Positions 1-6,000 of a DNA stretch of 6,000 nt are shown piece after piece. Where the stretch lies: positions 1 through 6,000 of the forward strand of contig DPLR01000204.1 in the NCBI GenBank assembly GCA_003541895.1, in the 5' to 3' direction. Origin of the DNA: Cytophagales bacterium (GTDB lineage Bacteria > Bacteroidota > Bacteroidia > Cytophagales > Cyclobacteriaceae). The translations under genes and the position numbers were made by a program. Below the pieces are notes generated by a model. The model had not been told where the DNA came from. It ran no database searches and saw only the letters and a list, made by a program, of their open reading frames with translations. The first letter of the stretch is position 1. Each line of letters starts with the position of its first letter.

Positions 1-648
1 ACCGAGTAAGTTGATGGACATGTCATTCACTTTAAGTGTCTTCAAAATCAACGTTGAGCCCACAGTTTGAATAGGCTGAACTTTTACAATATCTCCTTGG
101 CCGTTGAATAGTATAATAAATGGATTGGTCTCATTCTTCGAAACCTGCGTGCGAAATTCCTTGCCACTTACGTCCTTTAAAATCATGAAATTCCCGACTA
201 GCAAATTGCCATCACTTAAATTAATTATGTCATTAAACGAACCGGCCACTTCAATTTTCCTTATCCAGATTACATCACCAATCGCGTTAATGTTTAAGGT
301 CACTAAAGGCTCTGAAATAGAATAATCATTTTTTGCTTCACGTCCTTTCAGTACAAGAATGAAGGAGTTTGTTTTCTCAATGTAATTCAACTTCCGTGGG
401 TAGCCGTTTTCTTTCAATTTCACTTTTATTTTTTCTTCGCCCTTATCATTGAAATACACCATCAAATTCAACTGGCGGATTTTGAGCGTATCTTCCGTAC
501 GAACCAAGGCTGCGCAACCTTCCTTTGTCAATTCAAAAGTGGTTACATAATTATTGGCATCTGGTACTTTGCTTAGTGAATCATTTTTGTACTCAAAATT
601 CTTCATCCAACCGGTCTTTCCATCAGGGTTAATTTTGGCGATGAAGGA
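1..648 (-). repeat. Degenerate propeller-like repeats within the left-hand gene
   Basis: This encodes residues 497-712 of the left-hand protein. Four units share a hydrophobic strand, then N-x-x-G, then a strand often starting with W or a hydrophobic residue: SFIAKINPDGKTGW, NLMVYFNDKGEEKI, LVTLNINAIGDVIW and PFIILFNGQGDIVK. The N-x-x-G asparagines are 60, 54 and 61 residues apart, about the size of a beta-propeller blade. Linkers such as LSDGNLLVGNF also fit the strand pattern of blade repeats. The array may continue past the window edge, so blade number cannot be given. The repeat is at protein level; there is no obvious DNA-level repetition. Confidence 0.55.
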
Positions 649-2136
649 GTAGACGAATTTACTTTTTTTGTCGGCCTTGTACATACCCGATAGATAGATG
701 CTTCCGTCTGGGCTTTTCTTATTAACGATGGTGAGCGGCTCACCTTTGTTGAGAAGTTCTTTAGTGGGAACTACAGGTATCTGGGAAATATTCCACTTCC
801 CCAGTCGTATGAATTTATTTTCTTCTTTAACCGATGTGTTCTTTAAAGCAAGGCCAATCACTTCTGATTGCAAATGACTTGTGTACTCTTTAAAAGACTT
901 ATCAATCTCGTTTTTCTCCGCTGATATATATCGTTGTATTCCATCTTTATTTCCATAATACTTCAATAAGAAATCCTTATGCTTTCCAATTTTCGCCTCC
1001 GTAATTCTTTCGTTAACGGAGTTGGCCAATGTGTCTGCATTTCTAGCCGTATAAATCAGTGAGCTATAAACTTCCGCGTTGCGATCGGAAAATGTTGTGT
1101 CGGGTGTAATCGACTTGGCTTGAATTAACCATGGTTGTTTATATGACTTGTATTCAAGCAACGCTAAGGCCAACGATTGTTTATCGTAATTGTTGAGTGT
1201 AAAAATAAGATGCTTGTCCAGCTTTACTGGCTTGAGATCGCTTACGCTAGCCGATTGTTGAATTTGCATCAACGACTGATCTAATTTTTCCTCAGCCTGA
1301 TTTAAATCGTTACGCAATGCAGCAATTGACGTACCCAATGCTTTACGCACGTCTGTAACCCAGCTATCGTAATCCCAAAAAAGAATTTTGTCGGTCAAGA
1401 AATTAATGCTCGTAGTAAGCCCGTCCATCCGGTAGGTAACAATTGGTTTAACCCCATAGCTTTGTTTGTGTCTTTGGATGGGATACGATTTCGTTAACAA
1501 TAAATATTTATCGAAAGATGATTTGGCTGAGTCGTAGGCTAGGCGTAGTTCTTCTAACTGTTTATCTAAATCATTATCAAAATAAAGATATAAGTCATCC
1601 ATACTTAAAAACCGGCTGTTGATGTCAGCAAAGATTTTAACTGCCTTGTCGTAGTAATTTACACTGCTGGTAAACGCAGTATAAATGGGAGGTAACTTTT
1701 TAGAAAACAGATCGGCAGAGTCATATCCATTTTTGAGTTTCGTTGACACCACGGTAAAAGGAACATTCGGCTTACCTTTGCTATCTGCGATTTTAAAAAT
1801 AGGGAAGTAGTATTCGTTATTTTTATTCACTTCACGTTCATCTACCAATTGTTTCGCTTTTAGGAAGTAGAGCTTCGCTTGATTCGCGTTGGCTAAAACG
1901 TTGGCATATTCAGTTAATGGATCGGCATTCAAATAATTTTTTTCATAGACCAAGGCCAATCGAAAGTTGGCGTTTGGATGATCGCGGTCATCGGCCAGAA
2001 ACTCTTTTAATGAATTTCGTAATTCCTCGTTAGTCATAGAGCTCATCATCGGGAAAAGTTCCTTGTACTTCAAGTGTTGACCAAAAGCCTGAGCGGCTAC
2101 AATAAAAAGCAAAACAACTAAATTCGATTTTTTCAT
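1..2136 (-). CDS. Exported helical/propeller-like repeat protein, unrecognised family (3' end outside window)
   Basis: The minus-strand frame is open from an ATG at 2136 to base 1 without a stop, giving 712 residues and continuing off the left edge. The start is favoured because it lies 4 bases after the upstream gene's stop and begins a clear type I signal peptide: MKKSN, a hydrophobic core (VVLLFIVAA), then AFGQ, with cleavage likely near residue 20. Residues about 40-100 look TPR-like (the segments NFRLALVYEKNY and ANQAKLYFLKAKQLVDE). Residues about 140-430 are mostly helical, with a likely coiled coil near 265-298. From about residue 470 the protein becomes beta-rich, with four repeats of roughly 54-61 residues centred on N-x-x-G (N503, N563, N617, N678), resembling propeller blades. 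I do not recognise the family. A periplasmic or outer-membrane role, perhaps binding the OmpA-family protein encoded just upstream, is inferred from the export signal and operon position only. Coding status is very likely; function is unknown. Confidence 0.9.
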   Translation of the reverse strand, partial: MKKSNLVVLLFIVAAQAFGQHLKYKELFPMMSSMTNEELRNSLKEFLADDRDHPNANFRLALVYEKNYLNADPLTEYANVLANANQAKLYFLKAKQLVDEREVNKNNEYYFPIFKIADSKGKPNVPFTVVSTKLKNGYDSADLFSKKLPPIYTAFTSSVNYYDKAVKIFADINSRFLSMDDLYLYFDNDLDKQLEELRLAYDSAKSSFDKYLLLTKSYPIQRHKQSYGVKPIVTYRMDGLTTSINFLTDKILFWDYDSWVTDVRKALGTSIAALRNDLNQAEEKLDQSLMQIQQSASVSDLKPVKLDKHLIFTLNNYDKQSLALALLEYKSYKQPWLIQAKSITPDTTFSDRNAEVYSSLIYTARNADTLANSVNERITEAKIGKHKDFLLKYYGNKDGIQRYISAEKNEIDKSFKEYTSHLQSEVIGLALKNTSVKEENKFIRLGKWNISQIPVVPTKELLNKGEPLTIVNKKSPDGSIYLSGMYKADKKSKFVYSFIAKINPDGKTGWMKNFEYKNDSLSKVPDANNYVTTFELTKEGCAALVRTEDTLKIRQLNLMVYFNDKGEEKIKVKLKENGYPRKLNYIEKTNSFILVLKGREAKNDYSISEPLVTLNINAIGDVIWIRKIEVAGSFNDIINLSDGNLLVGNFMILKDVSGKEFRTQVSKNETNPFIILFNGQGDIVKVQPIQTVGSTLILKTLKVNDMSINLLG

Positions 2137-2140
2137 ACTG
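2137..2140 (-). other. Four-base junction between OmpA-family gene and downstream gene
   Basis: The TAG stop of the OmpA-family gene (2141-2143) is followed after four bases by the ATG of the next gene (2134-2136). Such tight spacing suggests co-transcription and possibly translational coupling. Any ribosome-binding sequence for the downstream gene would have to lie inside the end of the upstream gene. The only purine-rich candidate there is a weak TAGG within the last codons, so the site is not Shine-Dalgarno-like, as is usual in Bacteroidota. Confidence 0.6.
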
Positions 2141-4222
2141 CTAGATGCCTACAATTTTTAATTCCACTCTTCTATTCATGGCGCGGTTCTCTTCTGAATC
2201 GTTAGGAACTTTGCTTTGCGATTCTCCAAATCCTTTGGCCGTAAACCGATCTGAATTGATCTTATTTTCTAATAAAAAATCAACCACGCTTTTAGCGCGT
2301 TGCTGCGACAATAGCAAATTGTATTGATCATTGCCTACATCATCGGTATGTGCATCTACTTCCACTTTTAGTGTTGGGTTCTCAATCATCAGCTGAACTA
2401 CCCGCAGAAGTTCTGTAAATGAAACATCGGAAAGTTTAACCGAGTTAGACTCAAAATTAATGTCGCGCAGCGTTAGCTTAGCATCACGTTCAAGTTTCAA
2501 AAGCTTTACATTCACAGGAGCAATATTTCCTTGCGAAGCATCAATCATTCCCGAACTAAAGGCGTACCCTTGGTCACTTGTTACTTCCATTTCATAACGA
2601 TCGCCCGAGCGCAACGACACCAATTGATTGCCCTCTACCTCAATCACCTCATCCCGATTCTTGTTTTTCAATAAGACTTTTGCCTTTACCTTACTATTGT
2701 TTAAAACGTCAGAAACATTCACCATGACTTCAACTTTATCAGGCACCAGCTCAACGTATTTTTCAAAGTTGCGATAGATCACTAATCCTGCTGTATTAAA
2801 TTCGAATGACACACTTTTAAAGTGGGGAGCACTAACGATCACTTCATAATCAGTGCCAATCGGTAAATCGATCAGTAGAGTACCGTCTTTCGCATTATTC
2901 TTTGTGTCTTTTAATAATGCACTTTGTCCTTTTGCTTTGACTTTTACATCGGCTAGTAGCGGTTCAAAAATCTCATTGTCGTTAATATTCAGATTTAGTT
3001 TTACGCTTTTAAATAATTGAACGTCTAGTGTTTTTTCCTGATATTTTTTTACCGCACGAAGATCTAATGCATACATGTAGGAAGAGTAGCCTTCCTTTTT
3101 AAACTCAAGATTAAAGCTTCGGCCGACAGGTAACACCAAAGTGTAGCGGCCATCGGAAGGGTTATTGTCAAGAGTGATCACTACTTCAGAAGTGAGAGCA
3201 TCGGTTACAATAACTTTAGCGCCAATACCTGCTTTTGAATCTTCATCCGTGATATAACCCTGAACGATGTTGTTCATAAATTGGCGAAGGTTAGGAGGGA
3301 TGACCACGGAATAAATATCAGCATTGTTGTAAGTATAGTACATCAAATCTCCTTCGGCCGAAATGCAAGGCAGCTGATCATCTTTTTCTGTATTAACAAA
3401 GTTCAGCGGCTCAGGAGTTGACCACTCACCAATGGTATTCAATTTTGATTGATACATGTCGTAGCCGCCTTTACCGCCAGGCCGGTTAGAAGAAAATATT
3501 AGTGTCTTTCCATCCGCCATAATGCGAGGAGCCTTTTCACAGTCTTGGTTAATTGGCCATGGAAGTTTCACAGGTTTGCCCCAAGTGCCATCACTGGTTT
3601 TATCGGACTTATAAATGCAAGTACAAAATGAATTCTGCTTGCGCAATTCCTTATCTCTTGGACCTTCTTTATTTACTCGTATGAAGTAGAGTGATTTTTC
3701 ATCGGCCGTTACTGAGGGGAAAGCTTCATAACCAGCAACCACTTCTTCTTTATCTTTATTGATCAAGGGCTCAGTATTGATAGGTGCTCCAATATTTACG
3801 GGCTCGCCCCATCCGTCTTTTGTACGGCTGGAATAAAAAATATCATGATTGGCATTCTTACCGATGGAGCGAAAATAGTAGAGTGTATTTCCATCAAAAC
3901 TTATACTTGGCCCACCAATGAGATCGGTGGAGTCGGTGGTTTTATTTATTTCGTTTAACGCTACAGACTTGCCCCATCCTGAATTTTCTCTGTGAGTTTG
4001 GTAGAGATCGTATTTTCTCCCTTCATTACTTTGAAAGATGATGGTCTTTCCATCGGCTTGGATGGTAGGAGCGTATTCGATAAACTTGGGGTTTCCAATT
4101 GCCAATTTCTTCGTGTTGTTATAGTATGCCATTGAATCAACGGCAGGTTGCACTTGCTGAGCGTGTACTGACGATGTGAAGTTTGTAATCCAAAAAAGAG
4201 CGGCCCAAAAAACAATTCGCAT
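2141..4222 (-). CDS. Secreted PD40 propeller / CRD-like / OmpA-family protein (PorE-like architecture)
   Basis: This is a complete 693-residue protein with an ATG start and TAG stop. Residues 1-21 form a type I signal peptide (MRIVF, hydrophobic core, SSVHA, then QQ). There is no cysteine at the cleavage site, so it is not a lipoprotein. Residues about 50-306 hold five PD40 (WD40-like) motifs, and about 318-577 hold three CRD-like beta-sandwich repeats. Residues 583-690 are an OmpA C-terminal domain with HTDDVG, N635, LSQQRA and a terminal NRRVEL. D627 and R642 match the spacing of the Asp and Arg of E. coli OmpA (D271, R286) that hold the diaminopimelate of peptidoglycan, so cell-wall binding is expected. 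The likely role is a periplasmic scaffold anchored to peptidoglycan near the outer membrane. The order propeller-CRD-OmpA recalls PorE of type IX secretion, but the N-terminal TPRs and lipobox of PorE are missing, so the symbol is withheld. The tight junctions suggest one operon with both neighbours. Confidence 0.93.
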   Translation of the reverse strand: MRIVFWAALFWITNFTSSVHAQQVQPAVDSMAYYNNTKKLAIGNPKFIEYAPTIQADGKTIIFQSNEGRKYDLYQTHRENSGWGKSVALNEINKTTDSTDLIGGPSISFDGNTLYYFRSIGKNANHDIFYSSRTKDGWGEPVNIGAPINTEPLINKDKEEVVAGYEAFPSVTADEKSLYFIRVNKEGPRDKELRKQNSFCTCIYKSDKTSDGTWGKPVKLPWPINQDCEKAPRIMADGKTLIFSSNRPGGKGGYDMYQSKLNTIGEWSTPEPLNFVNTEKDDQLPCISAEGDLMYYTYNNADIYSVVIPPNLRQFMNNIVQGYITDEDSKAGIGAKVIVTDALTSEVVITLDNNPSDGRYTLVLPVGRSFNLEFKKEGYSSYMYALDLRAVKKYQEKTLDVQLFKSVKLNLNINDNEIFEPLLADVKVKAKGQSALLKDTKNNAKDGTLLIDLPIGTDYEVIVSAPHFKSVSFEFNTAGLVIYRNFEKYVELVPDKVEVMVNVSDVLNNSKVKAKVLLKNKNRDEVIEVEGNQLVSLRSGDRYEMEVTSDQGYAFSSGMIDASQGNIAPVNVKLLKLERDAKLTLRDINFESNSVKLSDVSFTELLRVVQLMIENPTLKVEVDAHTDDVGNDQYNLLLSQQRAKSVVDFLLENKINSDRFTAKGFGESQSKVPNDSEENRAMNRRVELKIVGI
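2492..3271 (-). repeat. Three tandem CRD-like beta-sandwich repeats in the OmpA-family protein
   Basis: This encodes residues about 318-577. The first unit is a recognisable carboxypeptidase regulatory-like domain (VQGYITDEDS at the start, then DGRYTLVLPVG and the aromatic EGYSS). Two further diverged units follow with the same core: DGTLLIDLPIG followed by DYEVIV, and EGNQLVSLRSG followed by RYEMEV. The aligned glycines (G367, G456, G540) are 89 and 84 residues apart, a normal size for this fold. The first unit is well supported; the second and third are called by alignment to it by eye. Confidence 0.65.
3305..4075 (-). repeat. Five PD40 (WD40-like) propeller motifs
   Basis: This encodes residues about 50-306 of the OmpA-family protein. 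The motifs share P-x-(I/V)-x-x-(D/E)-(G/E)-x-(T/S/L)-(I/L)-x-(F/Y): APTIQADGKTIIFQSN, GPSISFDGNTLYYFRS, FPSVTADEKSLYFIRV, APRIMADGKTLIFSSN and LPCISAEGDLMYYTYN. Most are followed by a D-x-(Y/F) element (YDLYQT, HDIFYS, YDMYQS, ADIYSV) and a segment with W-G or W-S (SGWGKSV, DGWGEPV, GTWGKPV, GEWSTP). Together they should form one small five-bladed propeller. Two cysteines in FCTC (C200, C202) sit in the insert after the third motif, with C228 and C286 elsewhere in the propeller. Confidence 0.85.
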
Positions 4223-4242
4223 AATGCTATCTCGTAATTAAT
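4223..4242 (-). promoter_or_regulatory. Twenty-base spacer and translation start region of the OmpA-family gene
   Basis: The spacer lies between the TAA stop of the CHAT gene and the ATG at 4220-4222. Read on the coding strand it is AT-rich (ATTAATTA) followed by a short purine stretch, GAGATAG, four bases before the ATG. That is too weak and too close to be a good Shine-Dalgarno site, as expected in Bacteroidota. It is too short for a promoter plus leader, which supports read-through transcription from the CHAT gene. Confidence 0.4.
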
Positions 4243-6000
4243 TTAATTTCCAACCAATACAAAAGCGCCCCAAAAATACGGTGAAGGATATTGTTCTTTT
4301 ATTTTCAACTGCGCTTCACGAAATGCCTGGTGTTTTTCTTTGCCTTCTACCCAATATGAATAAAATGCATTCATCAATTCTTGCGTGGCTTTGTCATCCA
4401 CTTGCCACAAGCTCATCAATACATTGCGGGCACCAGCAACCATGAAGGAACGCTGCAATCCATAAACGCCCTCGCCATTTCGCACTTCACCCAATCCTGT
4501 TTCACACGCTGAAAGAACTACCAAATCCGTTTTGTCTAAATCTAGATTCATTGCTTCATAGGCAGTTAACACACCATCCTCTTCACGCTTCGAAACTGAT
4601 CGTTCGATAGCGGCACCAGCCAATAAAACACCTGACCTAAATAGTGGGTTATTAATTGCCTCTTCATTTTCATTGAAATCAATATCGCTTAAGAAAAAAC
4701 CATGAGTGGCGATATGAAATATGTTAGGGCTCTTTATTTTCTTCACTGCCTCTTCTGTTGCATTCTTTTGATCAAAGGTCTGAACAGCCCATTGATTTGA
4801 AGTAAGAATTGAACCAATCCCTTTTATCTCTACTTCTGTTCCCGGAAGAGCTGGAATGCTCTCGCCTTCAAATCCAAACGAATGAGCACTTCGCTTAGTG
4901 GATGAAGTCATGATCTGATCGGGCTCACCCAAATTAAAATCCACATTCCCGAAAAGAGATGCTGATCCCTGTGAGTTTATATTCTTCTGTGACTTTTTGA
5001 GAAGCTCACGCGTACTGCTTAGCTGGCGAATGGTAAAATCATCAATCACCCAGCGCTTTTGCTTTGAGCTAAAAAGTGAATTGAAATTTACTTTATTGAA
5101 TACACCATCGCAGCTCAAAAATATCGTTAATACGTTTGTCAGATTTGCCTGGAGTGGTTGCCAAAAATATCTGTACGAGAGCGTGTCGGTAAAATGAAAC
5201 TTGATGGTATTTCTATGATATTTAAATCTACGGCCTTCAAGCTGTTTACCCAGTGGCCAAATAACTATTTCCGGAGCTGCTTCATTTTTCTTAACGATCA
5301 ATCCGGCATAGTAAATCGAATCTTTGACATATCTTTTCTTGATTCTCAAAATTTCAACGGCCGCTTCTTTCTCTTGAAGATTCCTTTGCACTTCTTCCCA
5401 CGTCAAATTCTCATTTTCAGATTGCGCACGGAAGTCTTCTGAAAGTGAAGAAATCTTTTTCTCTAAATCATTAGCGTGTTGTTCTAATGTACCGAGGTCT
5501 GATGAAAAGTGCACGCGTTCTTCTTGAGAAGATCTGATGTAACGCACAATCTCCTCTTTCGAGGCAATCCATTGAGTGTAAAGTTTTTTCAATGACGTAT
5601 CCGAACTTGTTAAAATACGTGAGCGCACTTTGTTACTTGCATTAAAAAGGATTGCCTTAGTAGCTAATTGTGAATTATACAGTTTCTTTAAAACATCACC
5701 ACGTTGATCGGCAAACGCAATTGAATATTCAATGCAGAAATCTTGGTAGGAGTCAAAAATGGGTTTGATGCGTGCATAAAATGCTCCTTTTTCCTTTTCG
5801 CTCAGCGAAGGGAATAATTCTTTTATTTGTTTCAAATAATATTCGACTACGGGTTCGTAATATTTCCGCGCCTCGTTAAACCGATGTTGCGCATGATATA
5901 CGCCTGCAACACCAAACAAAGAATAGGCATAATCGGGATGTTGTTCACCTAAAATTTTCTTTCTAAGATTTAATGACTGCTGCCAAAGAGCTTCTGCCTT
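4243..6000 (-). CDS. TPR-CHAT caspase-like protein (5' end outside window)
   Basis: The frame is open from base 6000 to a TAA stop at 4243-4245, giving 585 visible residues with the N-terminus missing. A TTG at 5917-5919 could be mistaken for the start, but it lies inside a TPR unit that reads through from the window edge (ALWQQSLNLRKKILGEQHPDYA, then GVAGVYHAQHRFNEARKYY), the kinesin-light-chain-like type of repeat usual in these proteins. Residues about 60-220 are helical, with a likely coiled coil near 130-180 and the WEEVQRNLQEKEAAVEI segment that commonly precedes CHAT domains. The CHAT domain fills the rest, with LPGTEVEI, then HIATHGFF (catalytic His at 4702-4704) and LSACETGLG (catalytic Cys at 4504-4506), and ends at FWGAFVLVGN. 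The dyad is intact, so clan CD cysteine protease activity is expected from family knowledge. There is no C-terminal membrane helix. Substrate and cellular location are unknown; a signal peptide, if present, would be outside the window. The spacing suggests co-transcription with the two exported proteins downstream. Confidence 0.94.
   Translation of the reverse strand, partial: KAEALWQQSLNLRKKILGEQHPDYAYSLFGVAGVYHAQHRFNEARKYYEPVVEYYLKQIKELFPSLSEKEKGAFYARIKPIFDSYQDFCIEYSIAFADQRGDVLKKLYNSQLATKAILFNASNKVRSRILTSSDTSLKKLYTQWIASKEEIVRYIRSSQEERVHFSSDLGTLEQHANDLEKKISSLSEDFRAQSENENLTWEEVQRNLQEKEAAVEILRIKKRYVKDSIYYAGLIVKKNEAAPEIVIWPLGKQLEGRRFKYHRNTIKFHFTDTLSYRYFWQPLQANLTNVLTIFLSCDGVFNKVNFNSLFSSKQKRWVIDDFTIRQLSSTRELLKKSQKNINSQGSASLFGNVDFNLGEPDQIMTSSTKRSAHSFGFEGESIPALPGTEVEIKGIGSILTSNQWAVQTFDQKNATEEAVKKIKSPNIFHIATHGFFLSDIDFNENEEAINNPLFRSGVLLAGAAIERSVSKREEDGVLTAYEAMNLDLDKTDLVVLSACETGLGEVRNGEGVYGLQRSFMVAGARNVLMSLWQVDDKATQELMNAFYSYWVEGKEKHQAFREAQLKIKEQYPSPYFWGAFVLVGN

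Noticed and set aside
104..325. Plus-strand frame of 73 codons
   Set aside because: It lies antisense within the continuous minus-strand gene at 1-2136 and its translation shows no domain-like pattern; it is a shadow.
2145..2327. Plus-strand frame of 60 codons
   Set aside because: It is antisense to the conserved OmpA C-terminal domain, whose motifs account for the base composition.
3961..4215. Overlapping minus-strand frame of 84 codons
   Set aside because: It overlaps the signal peptide and first propeller blade of the OmpA-family gene in another frame; its translation lacks recognisable structure.
2141..4222. Assignment of the symbol porE
   Set aside because: The domain order is similar, but the TPR block and lipobox are absent and extra CRD-like repeats are present, so orthology cannot be claimed from sequence reading alone.
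4223..4242. Internal promoter or terminator between the CHAT and OmpA-family genes
   Set aside because: The spacer is only 20 bases, with no hairpin or recognisable promoter elements; read-through is simpler.
4997..5442. Two overlapping plus-strand frames
   Set aside because: Both are antisense to the CHAT gene, which has clear family motifs in its own frame.
2141..6000. Bacterial gasdermin-type or CRISPR-linked TPR-CHAT defence system
   Set aside because: TPR-CHAT proteins occur in such systems, but the adjacent gene encodes an exported OmpA-family scaffold, not a gasdermin, and there are no CRISPR repeats or Cas-like genes in view.

Overview
The window looks like chromosomal DNA of a Bacteroidota bacterium, probably of the Cytophagales type. 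The basis is moderate-to-low GC, no strong Shine-Dalgarno motifs, and a gene set typical of that phylum: a TPR-CHAT caspase-like protein and a secreted PD40/carboxypeptidase-regulatory-like/OmpA protein. The genus is not resolved, and this placement is inference from protein style.

The window is almost wholly coding. Three genes lie head to tail on the minus strand with gaps of only 20 and 4 bases. In transcription order, right to left, they are: (1) a TPR-CHAT protein at 4243-6000, open at its 5' end because the frame runs off the right edge; (2) a complete 693-residue exported protein at 2141-4222, made of a signal peptide, five PD40 propeller motifs, three tandem CRD-like beta-sandwich repeats and a C-terminal OmpA peptidoglycan-binding domain; (3) an exported protein at 1-2136, open at its 3' end because the frame runs off the left edge, with at least 712 residues, an alpha-helical N-terminal half and four degenerate propeller-like repeats. 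No RNA genes, mobile elements, CRISPR arrays, promoters or terminators were recognised. The spacing suggests one transcript whose promoter lies to the right of the window and whose terminator lies to the left.

Working model (inference): the OmpA protein is anchored to peptidoglycan and displays a propeller and CRD platform in the periplasm, and the third protein is another exported repeat protein that may bind it. The CHAT protein has an intact His/Cys dyad and could be a protease acting in or signalling to this envelope assembly. The OmpA protein resembles PorE of the type IX secretion system in its domain order, but lacks the N-terminal TPR block and the lipoprotein cysteine and has extra CRD-like repeats. 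It is therefore better seen as a PorE-like relative than as PorE. The co-transcribed set of CHAT protein, PorE-like anchor and unfamiliar exported propeller-like protein is the most interesting aspect of the window.
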